A stretch of DNA of 5,959 nucleotides, from NCBI GenBank assembly GCA_027338645.1, contig DAHWSH010000018.1:1-5959 (forward strand). Reading direction: 5' to 3'. Under the pieces are notes generated by a model. That model worked only from the letters and a program-made list of their open reading frames with translations, made no database searches and had not been told where the DNA came from. The DNA is from JAJZIH01 sp021785265 (GTDB taxonomy: Bacteria; Pseudomonadota; Gammaproteobacteria; JAKAQQ01). The translations under genes and the position numbers were made by a program. This document shows positions 1-5,959 of the stretch, in pieces; position 1 is the first letter of the stretch, and each line of letters begins with the position of its first letter.

Positions 1-200
1 CCAACGGCGTTGCCGAGCGCTTCAATCGGACCCTCAAGGAGCAGGCCATTCACGGCCGCGCCTTCAGGAACGTCGAGGCAGTGCGCGCCGCTGTCACCGC
101 GTTCAGGGACCGCTACAATCGCCATTGGCGTCTCGAAAAACCGGGCTTCATGTCACCCCTCGAAGCCCGTCAGGCTTATGCTATGCGAAAGGCTGCCTGA
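1..200 (+). CDS. Transposase C-terminus (DDE integrase core, IS3/IS481-like), 5' partial
   Basis: This is the last 65 codons of a transposase; the frame begins at base 3 and stops at TGA 198-200. The visible protein starts NGVAERFNRTLKEQ. This is the classic region around the third catalytic acidic residue of a DDE/rve integrase core: the E of GVAE, followed seven residues later by the K of TLK. Further on it reads YNRHW, then EKPGF and SPLEAR, a C-terminal signature common in IS3-like transposases. The enzyme would cut and join the ends of its own element. The first two catalytic aspartates and any upstream DNA-binding ORF lie outside the window, so intactness cannot be judged; the visible part shows no frameshift. 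Assignment to a DDE integrase-core transposase is secure, the IS family less so. Confidence 0.88.
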   Translation, partial: NGVAERFNRTLKEQAIHGRAFRNVEAVRAAVTAFRDRYNRHWRLEKPGFMSPLEARQAYAMRKAA

Positions 201-212
201 GTTGCAAAACAG

Positions 213-237
213 TGTCCAATCAATCCGGGCCGGTACA
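213..237. repeat. Probable right terminal inverted repeat of the IS
   Basis: Thirteen bases after the transposase stop lies a 25-base segment beginning TGTCCAATCA and ending GGCCGGTACA. Read on the minus strand it begins TGTACCGGCC and ends TTGGACA, the general look of terminal repeats in IS3-like elements. The left partner is not in the window, so the call rests on position and on the TGTA tip, not on a matched pair. Confidence 0.55.
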
Positions 238-269
238 ACTGGATGGTAATGGTATTTATGGAACACACC

Positions 270-1238
270 ATGCGATTGCTTTGGGTACTTGCAGGATTTC
301 TAACTGCAATATCCATTGTGCAGGCTACGCCGACACAAAATCCCGGTATGCGGATGCTGGGCGTGGAAAACTACAAAGGTGCGGAAACCTATTTTCAGTG
401 CGAGTTAAAAAAATTTCCGCATGATGCTCAAGCTGCAGCTGGACTCGCGAAAGTCAATATTGCTCAAGGTAACTATAAAGCTGGTGTGGATTGGGCAAGA
501 AAAGCTGCGGCACTCCAACCGAACCATGCGACCTACGAGCTGTTAGTGGCTGATGCTTATCGCTACTATGTAAGTGATGTCAGCTTTTTCTCAAAATTCG
601 GCATTGCAGACAAAATTCTTGCTGCCTACCGTAGAGCAGTGGCTTTAGACCAAAAAAATGTGGACGCACACTATTCACTTGCTGAATATTATATCCAGGC
701 ACCAGGTATCGTAGGCGGTAGCAATAAGAAAGCCAAAGAGCAGATCGCTTTACTTGACAAGCTGGATCCGGTTGAAGCCGATCTAGCAATGGCTTCTTTA
801 TCATTCAAGCATGATCACAAACACGCAGGTGAAAACTACTTGCGAGCAGCATCTAAATTGGATAAAACCGGCGACAGTGATTATCATTTGGGCCGGTACC
901 TACTTGGCGCGAAACACTTCAAACAAGCGATTAAAGTATTCGAGGACGGCGTCAGGAAAGACCCGAACAATAGCAAAAACTACTATCAAATTGGTCTCGC
1001 GTCCGTGCTTGGTAAAATAAATATACTGAATGGAATTCATAATTTCCAGAAATATCTAACCATGCCACATAGTTGGCGACCCGGTACCCCACCGTATGCA
1101 TGGGCACACTATCGTCTCGGCATCCTGTTCGGTCTTTCGGGTAATAAAGCCGAAGCGGAGCAACAATACGAAACGGCGCTCAAGCTCGATAGTGGTTTTA
1201 AGCGAGCCAGGCAGGCCTTGGAAAAGCTAAAAAAATAA
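270..1238 (+). CDS. Secreted TPR-repeat protein of unknown function
   Basis: A 322-residue protein from ATG 270; in-frame ATGs at 243, 249 and 258 are alternatives. ATG 270 is preferred because it gives a compact Sec signal peptide: MR, a hydrophobic stretch LLWVLAGFLTAISIV, then QA, with likely cleavage after residue 19. A weak GGAA lies just upstream. No start has a strong Shine-Dalgarno sequence. The mature part is helical with tetratricopeptide repeats, clearest at residues about 52-85, 118-145, 203-234 and 277-310, with typical endings such as AVALDQKNVDAH and ALKLDSGF. The motif APGIVGGS (about 144-151), after FGIADKILAAYRRAVALD, recalls a recurring proteobacterial TPR family with no assigned function. 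TPRs mediate protein contacts, so a periplasmic scaffold role is possible. The gene is much more AT-rich than the operon downstream and abuts the IS end, suggesting a different origin or history. It may lack its native promoter. Confidence 0.85.
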   Translation: MRLLWVLAGFLTAISIVQATPTQNPGMRMLGVENYKGAETYFQCELKKFPHDAQAAAGLAKVNIAQGNYKAGVDWARKAAALQPNHATYELLVADAYRYYVSDVSFFSKFGIADKILAAYRRAVALDQKNVDAHYSLAEYYIQAPGIVGGSNKKAKEQIALLDKLDPVEADLAMASLSFKHDHKHAGENYLRAASKLDKTGDSDYHLGRYLLGAKHFKQAIKVFEDGVRKDPNNSKNYYQIGLASVLGKINILNGIHNFQKYLTMPHSWRPGTPPYAWAHYRLGILFGLSGNKAEAEQQYETALKLDSGFKRARQALEKLKK

Positions 1239-1463
1239 GCTCCGTTGAATTTCATCCGGGTGGACCGCCCTCTGCGGATTGATCTGCGAGAAATCGATCT
1301 CTCCGGCAATGAGGAAGATCACGGTTCGAATGGTCGAGAACGCCCCCGTGCCAATATGAGCTGAGACACCTGTCTCGGGGAATATTGAGTTGCTTATGTT
1401 CGTCTGCTCATTCGAGTTTTAATCCCAAAATCGGGACGACTCTCTCAGATCCGTTCCATATGT

Positions 1464-1490
1464 GGGATGGGCTTTTCTGCCCATCCCTTT
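1464..1490 (+). terminator. Strong hairpin, possible rho-independent terminator or attenuator
   Basis: A perfect 9-bp stem, GGGATGGGC (1464-1472) with GCCCATCCC (1479-1487), has a 6-base loop TTTTCT and is followed by only three T before CGGG. The stem strength suits a terminator, the short T tract less so. The 3' arm can pair instead with GGGAT at 1492-1496 (ATCCC-TTTC-GGGAT), so two structures compete. It lies about 225 bases after the TPR stop and 110 bases before the adaptor gene. It could end upstream transcription or act in the efflux operon's leader if the promoter lies before it. Confidence 0.5.
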
Positions 1491-1586
1491 CGGGATCTAT
1501 ATAACCATATGAGGAAAAACAGTTTTTTATCAAACGACCGTCTGGCATAAAACCTGCTGGATAGTGAGTAGGCATAAGGCGAACTC

Positions 1587-1592
1587 GGAGGA
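1587..1592 (+). promoter_or_regulatory. Ribosome binding site deciding a GTG start
   Basis: GGAGGA lies eight bases before GTG 1601. This strong Shine-Dalgarno supports the non-ATG start of the adaptor gene. It is the best ribosome binding site in the window and fits the first gene of an operon. Confidence 0.75.
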
Positions 1593-1600
1593 ATCCTTTC

Positions 1601-2872
1601 GTGATCGACATCGCGATCTCCCCGACCGAACGACGCAGGCGGAAACTTAGGCGCTGGGGACTGGCTGGAGCCTCGGTCCTGGTGCTGCTCCTGGCCGCGT
1701 TCTTCATCCTGAGACTGGCACCAGCCGGCCCCAGTGTCTCGAAAGCCAACCTCTGGATCGCGACCGTTCAGAAAGGACGGTTTTCCGTCACGGTGAGTGC
1801 GCCCGGCACCCTCGTTCCCCGGAAGATCCGGGTCGTGACTGCAGGGGCTCCCGGAACGATCCAGGAGATCCGGGTCGAGCCGGGTGACCGGGTCACAGCC
1901 GGGAGTATCCTGGCCGTTCTTTCCAACCCCGATCTCGGCGACCAGGTGATCGAGGCTCGGGCACGGCTGGCGAATGCCCAGGCTTCCCTGGTCTCGCAGG
2001 AGGCCAGCCTGGATGATCACCTGCTCACCCTCGAGGACACCCTGTCCCAGGTCGAATCCGCGGCGCAAGCGGCCCAGTTCAAGGCCCAGGCGGAAAAGGG
2101 ACTCCTGGCCGAACAGGTGGTGGGTTCCCTCCAGTACACGCGGAGTCGCCTCACGGCGACCTCGCTGGCCCGAGAGGCCGAACTCACCCAAAAGCGCATT
2201 GCTGATTTCCGGAGAAACGAGGCCGCCCAGATCCATGCCCAGAAGGCCCGGATCGATTCATTGGAAGCGGCCTACCGGAGTGAGGAACACGAACTCGCCT
2301 CACTCAAGGTCCGGGCTGGACTGGCCGGAGTCGTCCAGAGTGTGGCAATCCAGGAAGGCCAGCGCGTGGTTCTCGGTAGTAGCATTGCCAAAATCGCCGG
2401 CATGCATGCACTCAAGGCCCGGCTCGAGGTTCCGGCCAGTGAAGCGGCGGAAGTCGCGCTTGGCCAGAGGGTCGATCTCGCCCTGGATACCGGGTCGGGG
2501 CGACACCTCATTGCTGTTGTGACCCGCGTTTCTCCCTCCGTCCAAGGTGGGACCGTCACGGTCGACGCTGAGCCCAAAGCTCCCCTCCCGGCCGATGCCC
2601 GCCCGAACCTGGCCATCAACGGAATCATCACGATCACGACCCTCGCCGACGCACTCTACGTCGAGCGACCGGCCTACAGTGCCGGTAACAGAACGATGAC
2701 ACTCTACCGCCTGAGCCACGGCGGCCGCGATGCGATCCCGGTCATGGTCCGGTTCGGACGTGCCTCCAGCAATGCGATCCAGATCCTGAAAGGTCTCACG
2801 CCCGGCGAGCGGGTCATTGTCTCCGACACCTCCGGTTTCGCGGATGCACGCCGCATCCGGATCCGGGGCTGA
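1601..2872 (+). CDS. MacA/HlyD-type periplasmic adaptor subunit of a tripartite efflux system
   Basis: A 423-residue membrane fusion protein, near the usual MacA/RND-adaptor length. A basic cytoplasmic segment (RRRRKLRR, 11-18) precedes one membrane anchor (about 19-40), so it should sit in the inner membrane with its bulk in the periplasm. There is no lipobox cysteine. The first lipoyl half-motif is at about 80-112 (GTIQEIRVEPGDRVTAGS). A long alpha-helical hairpin rich in Ala, Gln and Glu spans about 114-236, and the second lipoyl half is at about 233-267 (GVVQSVAIQEGQRV). A beta-barrel follows to about 350, then a membrane-proximal domain with GLTPGERVIVS. The hairpin is expected to touch the TolC-like channel encoded three bases downstream. 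GTG is chosen as start for its strong ribosome binding site and because it keeps the whole membrane anchor. Homology class is clear; the substrate is not. Confidence 0.92.
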   Translation: MIDIAISPTERRRRKLRRWGLAGASVLVLLLAAFFILRLAPAGPSVSKANLWIATVQKGRFSVTVSAPGTLVPRKIRVVTAGAPGTIQEIRVEPGDRVTAGSILAVLSNPDLGDQVIEARARLANAQASLVSQEASLDDHLLTLEDTLSQVESAAQAAQFKAQAEKGLLAEQVVGSLQYTRSRLTATSLAREAELTQKRIADFRRNEAAQIHAQKARIDSLEAAYRSEEHELASLKVRAGLAGVVQSVAIQEGQRVVLGSSIAKIAGMHALKARLEVPASEAAEVALGQRVDLALDTGSGRHLIAVVTRVSPSVQGGTVTVDAEPKAPLPADARPNLAINGIITITTLADALYVERPAYSAGNRTMTLYRLSHGGRDAIPVMVRFGRASSNAIQILKGLTPGERVIVSDTSGFADARRIRIRG

Positions 2873-2875
2873 TCC

Positions 2876-4405
2876 ATGCCGAAGAACCGCTTCTCTCCCC
2901 GTCACCACCGAGCACACTGGACCCGGCTCCCCGGCTCGGGCCTTGTCCTTCTTCTGGCGCTCGCCGTGAGCCCCACGATCCATGCCCAAACCCGGAGGAT
3001 TCCGGCCCCTCCGGGTTCCTTATGGGCCGCCTGGCGGATCGCCCGGATCTATAACCCCCAGTTCCGCGAAGCCCGCGAACGCCTGGCGGCCACCCGCACC
3101 CGGCATCCGTCCGCACTGGCGGGGCTCCTGCCCCGGCTCAGCCTGGATGCCAACCGGACCTACACGAACGGGCAAAGTGCGGGCCCCCAGTTCTACGGCA
3201 ACAATATATTGACCGTCGAGCAATCGGAAAACATCAATCAGAGCTACTGGACGGTCACGCTCAGTCAACCCCTCTTCAACTGGGAGGCCATCCAGAAACT
3301 CGCTTCGGCCAATGCCCGGGTGGCTGCCGCCGCCGCGACCTATGATGCAACGCGCATGAAACTCATGCAGACACTGACGAGTCGCTACCTGGCCGTGGGG
3401 GTTGCTCAGGCACAGCTCACGGCGACTCGTAAGACCGAGTCCGCCTTCGCGCTTGAGACCCGTCAAGCCTGGGACCGTCACCAGTCCGGACTGCGCGGGA
3501 TCATCGGTTACGAAGAGGCCCAATCCGCCAAAGCGAGTGCCGAAGCCCAGGTGATCAGTGCCCGCCACGCCCTTCACAAAGCCGAAGCCGCACTTTCGGA
3601 ACTCACGGGCCCGGCGTTTCCTCCGGAGATCCAATCCAGAGCCGGCCTGCTCCCCACGATCCCGCTTCCCCCACGCAGTACCCGCACCTGGATCCGCGAA
3701 GCCCGGGAAGCGAATCCTACACTGCTCGCAGCCCGGCTCGAGGCCCGCTCAGCGCGTGCTTCGGTCTCCGCCGCACGGGGCGGATATCTCCCCGTGATCC
3801 GGCTGGAACTGAGTCATACCCGAGAACTCACCGGCGGCACCTACGGCTATGCCGTTCCGGGAGTGGTTGATTTTCCCTCACCAGCTGCCAATACGGCCCA
3901 GCAGAACTTCCTCCTGCTCAACCTGCACTGGAACTTCTATGCCGGCGGGGGAACCCAGGCGCATGTCGATCGGGCCCATGACGAAGCGCGTCTCGCGGAT
4001 GCCCAGACAGAACGGGCGTTCCTCAAGATCCAGGCCACCATCCTGGAGTCCCTGAGTGCTTTCCGCGCAGATGTGGCACGCGTGCGAGCCTACGAGGACA
4101 GCGCCCAGGCCGCCCGCCGCGCGGTCGTGGCCACCGAGGCCGGTGTCCAGGCCGGACTGCGCTCGGAGTTCGATCTCGTCAACGCCCGTCTCTCTCTGCT
4201 CAGCGCGGAAACGAACCTTCCCGCGGTCCATGCCCAGCTGATCGAGGATGCGCTCAGACTGGAAGCCGCGGCGGGACTTCTCACTCCCGAAACTCTTTTC
4301 CACTTGAGCCGCCTTCTCGACCGGCGACTCGTGAACAACGCGTCTCACCCCACGCTCCATCCCGCAAACCACCCCAGATCCCATTCATCAGGAGATCCGT
4401 CATGA
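2876..4405 (+). CDS. TolC-family outer-membrane efflux channel
   Basis: A 509-residue outer membrane factor. Its signal peptide has a basic start, hydrophobic core GLVLLLALAV and likely cleavage after IHA (residue 37). There is no lipidation cysteine, so it is TolC-like rather than OprM-like. The two internal family repeats are visible: NPQFREARERLAA...LLPRLSL at about 60-90 and NPTLLAARLEARSA...YLPVIRL at about 280-310. Other family marks are LSQPLF (129-134), a first-repeat helical coil (about 140-243), and GLRSEFDLVNARLSLLSAE (427-445) in the second coil. A trimer would form a beta-barrel pore with a long periplasmic tunnel. Translation starts three bases after the adaptor stop with only a weak Shine-Dalgarno, suggesting coupling. 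The last 20 or so residues are a His/Pro/Ser-rich tail that overlaps the start region of the ATPase gene. Confidence 0.92.
   Translation: MPKNRFSPRHHRAHWTRLPGSGLVLLLALAVSPTIHAQTRRIPAPPGSLWAAWRIARIYNPQFREARERLAATRTRHPSALAGLLPRLSLDANRTYTNGQSAGPQFYGNNILTVEQSENINQSYWTVTLSQPLFNWEAIQKLASANARVAAAAATYDATRMKLMQTLTSRYLAVGVAQAQLTATRKTESAFALETRQAWDRHQSGLRGIIGYEEAQSAKASAEAQVISARHALHKAEAALSELTGPAFPPEIQSRAGLLPTIPLPPRSTRTWIREAREANPTLLAARLEARSARASVSAARGGYLPVIRLELSHTRELTGGTYGYAVPGVVDFPSPAANTAQQNFLLLNLHWNFYAGGGTQAHVDRAHDEARLADAQTERAFLKIQATILESLSAFRADVARVRAYEDSAQAARRAVVATEAGVQAGLRSEFDLVNARLSLLSAETNLPAVHAQLIEDALRLEAAAGLLTPETLFHLSRLLDRRLVNNASHPTLHPANHPRSHSSGDPS
4390..4394 (+). promoter_or_regulatory. Ribosome binding site of the ABC ATPase gene, inside the TolC-like gene
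   Basis: AGGAG lies seven bases before ATG 4402 and is read as codons for the last residues of the outer-membrane protein. The ATGA overlap (4402-4405) joins the stop of one gene to the start of the next, a standard sign of translational coupling. Confidence 0.75.
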
Positions 4406-5133
4406 ACGAAGCGACTCCCGTAATCGATGTCCGCAGCCTCACCAAAGTCTACCGAACCGAGGAGGTGGAAACGCACGCCCTGACCGGCATCGAACTCAGC
4501 ATCCAGTCAGGCGAGTACATTGCCGCCATGGGACCCTCCGGTTGCGGCAAGACCACGCTGCTTTCGATCCTGGGACTTCTCGAAACCCCGACCGGAGGTG
4601 AATACCGGATCTCGGGAACCCCCGTCGAGACTTTGAACGCGAGCGAGCGGGCACGGATGCGGAACCGCCACATCGGCTTCGTCTTCCAGGCCTTCAACCT
4701 GATCGGCGACCTCACGGTCGAGGAAAACGTCGAGCTGCCCCTGATCTACCGGGGTGGTGTCCCGCGGGGCACCCGCCGGGAACGGGTCCGGGCGGTCCTC
4801 GACGAGATGGGGATGAGTCACCGGCTCCGCCATTACCCCGGACAGCTCTCAGGCGGCCAGCAACAGCGAGTGGCCATTGCCCGGGCACTCGTCGGCGAAC
4901 CCTCGATCCTGCTCGCCGACGAACCGACGGGCAACCTCGATTCCAAGAGCGGGGAGGCGGTCATGGAGCTTCTGGCCGCACTCCACGAGCGGGGCGCCAC
5001 CATTTTCATGGTGACCCACGATCCGCACTATGCCCGCTTCGCTCACCGGTTGATCCGCCTGATCGATGGACAGATCGTCGATGACGCCGATGCACGTGAG
5101 GAAACCTTTGAGGGCGTGCTCGCCACCCATTGA
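4402..5133 (+). CDS. ABC transporter ATPase, MacB/LolD-type
   Basis: A complete 243-residue nucleotide-binding subunit, typical length for the LolD/FtsE/MacB-NBD group. All motifs are intact: Walker A GPSGCGKT (44-51), Q-loop FVFQAFNL with Q96, signature LSGGQQQR (149-156), Walker B ILLADE (169-174, catalytic E174), D-loop NLDS (178-181) and switch histidine in THD (H206). The DEPTGNLDS stretch and FNLIGDLTVEENVELPL are hallmarks of this group, which energises permeases acting on periplasmic or membrane-derived substrates rather than simple import. It should work as a cytoplasmic dimer on the permease encoded 24 bases downstream. E. coli MacB carries this domain fused to its permease; here it is separate. 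Nothing suggests loss of activity. Confidence 0.95.
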   Translation: MNEATPVIDVRSLTKVYRTEEVETHALTGIELSIQSGEYIAAMGPSGCGKTTLLSILGLLETPTGGEYRISGTPVETLNASERARMRNRHIGFVFQAFNLIGDLTVEENVELPLIYRGGVPRGTRRERVRAVLDEMGMSHRLRHYPGQLSGGQQQRVAIARALVGEPSILLADEPTGNLDSKSGEAVMELLAALHERGATIFMVTHDPHYARFAHRLIRLIDGQIVDDADAREETFEGVLATH

Positions 5134-5144
5134 GCCCATTTGTT

Positions 5145-5150
5145 GAGGAG
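5145..5150 (+). promoter_or_regulatory. Ribosome binding site deciding the permease start
   Basis: GAGGAG lies seven bases before ATG 5158 but only four before the in-frame GTG 5155, so ATG is the better start. Confidence 0.65.
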
Positions 5151-5157
5151 CGCCGTG

Positions 5158-5959
5158 ATGCAAGAAACCCCGTCTACCCAGGAAGCGCCCGTTCCCCTGT
5201 CCGGTCATCGTCCCGGACGCTTCCTCCGGCGTCTTTCACCGGCGACCATCCTGATGCTGGCACTCGCCCTGGGATCGGCCGGCGCGGTTTTCACCGTGCT
5301 GGATGGCTTCCTCTGGCGTCCCCTGCCCTACCCCCATCCCCAAAGACTCGTGATGATCCGTGAACGCCTGCTCAAAACCGGCCTACTCGGCAGCGAGGTG
5401 TCCTATCAGGCCTACCATGAAATCGTGTCGCACATACCGGGCATCCGCGCGGGAGGACTCCTCGACATCACGGGCGGGCTCTCGACCGTCCACGGCATCA
5501 AGCACATGGTCATAGGCGGACTCGCAACCCCTTCGCTCTTTAGGACACTCGAAGTTCCTCCGAAGCTTGGACACTGGCTTTCCCGGGCCTCCGGCCGTCC
5601 CGGGGGACCATCCGAGGCCATGCTCGGCTACGGATTCTGGAAAACCGCCTTCGGGGGTTCCCGGAAGGTACTCGGCCAGATCCTCCAGTTTCGCGGCACT
5701 CGATATCGGATCGTGGGCGTCATGCCCAAGACCTTCTACACGATCTACCCGGTAGCTGACTTCTGGTTATCACGGAAACTGACTCCCGCCGAGCTACGTG
5801 ACCACAACATCAATCATACGATGATTGTCCGTCTCACGAAGGAAGAGACACTTGCGAAACTGGATGCAGCACTTGCCGCCTTCCGCAACCGCCTGCTCGC
5901 CCGAATGTCGCCCGGTGCTCGTCAACACGCGGTCCAGGATGGATTCACGATCGACGCGA
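5158..5959 (+). CDS. MacB/FtsX-type ABC permease (ADOP-like), 3' partial
   Basis: The first 267 residues of a permease that runs off the window. A cytoplasmic N-terminus of about 28 residues leads into one membrane helix (about 28-52: ATILMLALALGSAGAVFTVL). The conserved DGFLWRPLPYPHPQRLVMIRE follows, the entry to the MacB periplasmic core domain. Further family marks are VSYQAYHEI (81-89), LGYGFWKTAFGGSRKVLG (156-173) and YRIVGVMPKTFY (183-194). This pattern matches MacB_PCD proteins, and most closely the large duplicated ADOP-type permeases of about 800 residues. Whether this one has four or eight or more helices cannot be seen. With the ATPase, adaptor and channel upstream it would form a periplasm-to-outside exporter. 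No frameshift is visible. Confidence 0.88.
   Translation, partial: MQETPSTQEAPVPLSGHRPGRFLRRLSPATILMLALALGSAGAVFTVLDGFLWRPLPYPHPQRLVMIRERLLKTGLLGSEVSYQAYHEIVSHIPGIRAGGLLDITGGLSTVHGIKHMVIGGLATPSLFRTLEVPPKLGHWLSRASGRPGGPSEAMLGYGFWKTAFGGSRKVLGQILQFRGTRYRIVGVMPKTFYTIYPVADFWLSRKLTPAELRDHNINHTMIVRLTKEETLAKLDAALAAFRNRLLARMSPGARQHAVQDGFTIDA

Larger units (their letters stand above)
1..237 (+). mobile_element. Right (3') end of an insertion sequence with DDE transposase
   Basis: The window opens inside an insertion sequence. It contains the tail of a DDE transposase reading rightward, a short non-coding stretch (201-212), and a probable terminal inverted repeat ending near 237. The transposase type (integrase core, IS3/IS481-like) and a tip that reads TGTAC inward on the minus strand agree with this interpretation. 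The left end, full length and target-site duplication are outside the window, so family, activity and exact boundary remain inferred. The next gene starts within a few dozen bases of the element's end. Confidence 0.8.
1239..1600. other. Intergenic region, no convincing gene; structured leader of the efflux operon
   Basis: This stretch of about 360 bases has two parts. Bases 1239-1364 stay open in the TPR gene's frame after its TAA (41 codons, ending TGA 1362-1364). They are also open in one minus-strand frame, with no good start codon or Shine-Dalgarno on either strand; they may be a relic of another gene or mobile element. A small inverted repeat GAGAC/GTCTC sits at 1363-1376. Bases 1420-1511 hold several GGGAT/ATCCC-type inverted repeats, a strong hairpin (1464-1487) and two copies of CCATATG (1456-1462 and 1505-1511). 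AT-rich bases follow, including TATATAAC at 1498-1505 that could serve as a -10 element, but no good -35 is visible. The efflux operon promoter probably lies somewhere here. Confidence 0.6.

Noticed and set aside
202..258. Outward promoter at the IS end (TTGCAA at 202-207 with a downstream -10)
   Set aside because: No acceptable -10 lies at the proper distance; TATTTA at 253-258 is far too distant from it.
125..424. Plus-strand open frame of 99 codons bridging the IS end and the TPR gene
   Set aside because: It overlaps the transposase tail and the TPR gene in another frame and crosses the IS boundary, so it is a chance product of the junction.
1498..1551. Sigma-70 promoter candidates (TATATAAC at 1498-1505; CATAAA at 1546-1551)
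   Set aside because: The -10-like sequences are plausible but neither has a recognisable -35 at 16-18 bases, so no promoter is called.
1445..2236. Minus-strand open frame of 263 codons opposite the adaptor gene
   Set aside because: It lies antisense to a well-supported adaptor gene, its translation shows no family motifs, and long antisense frames are expected in GC-rich coding DNA.
2300..2989. Minus-strand open frame of 229 codons across the adaptor/channel junction
   Set aside because: It spans two real genes in antisense, is rich in Arg, Gly and Asp as GC-rich shadows are, and has no recognisable domain.
3020..3634. Minus-strand open frame of 204 codons opposite the TolC-like gene
   Set aside because: Antisense shadow of a clear outer-membrane efflux gene, with no motif of its own.

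Overview
The window looks like chromosomal or island DNA from a GC-rich diderm (Gram-negative) bacterium. The evidence is a complete outer-membrane efflux protein, a periplasmic adaptor and Sec-type signal peptides. The transposase type and codon use suit a proteobacterium, but no marker gene fixes the lineage. Three blocks differ clearly in origin or role.

Block 1 (1-237) is the right end of an insertion sequence: the last 65 codons of a DDE transposase (stop at 198-200), then a probable terminal inverted repeat ending near 237. Block 2 (about 238-1238) is a visibly AT-richer gene for a secreted TPR-repeat protein of unknown role. Its likely start lies only about 32 bases beyond the IS end, so its native upstream DNA may have been displaced. 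Positions 1239-1600 hold no convincing gene. They do contain a stretch open on both strands and a cluster of GGGAT/ATCCC inverted repeats, including a perfect 9-bp hairpin.

Block 3 (1601-5959, running off the right edge) is a tightly packed GC-rich operon for a tripartite MacAB-TolC-like exporter: membrane-anchored adaptor, TolC-type outer-membrane channel, ABC ATPase and MacB/FtsX-type permease. Gene junctions are 3 nt, an ATGA overlap and 24 nt, so co-transcription and translational coupling are likely. The permease should form the inner-membrane, mechanotransmitting part with the ATPase. The adaptor would bridge it to the outer-membrane channel to expel a substrate from the periplasm. The substrate cannot be read from this window. 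ATPase and permease are separate genes, unlike the fused MacB of E. coli, and the visible part of the permease resembles the large 'ADOP'-type permeases. I found no rRNA, tRNA, CRISPR array or clearly new system.
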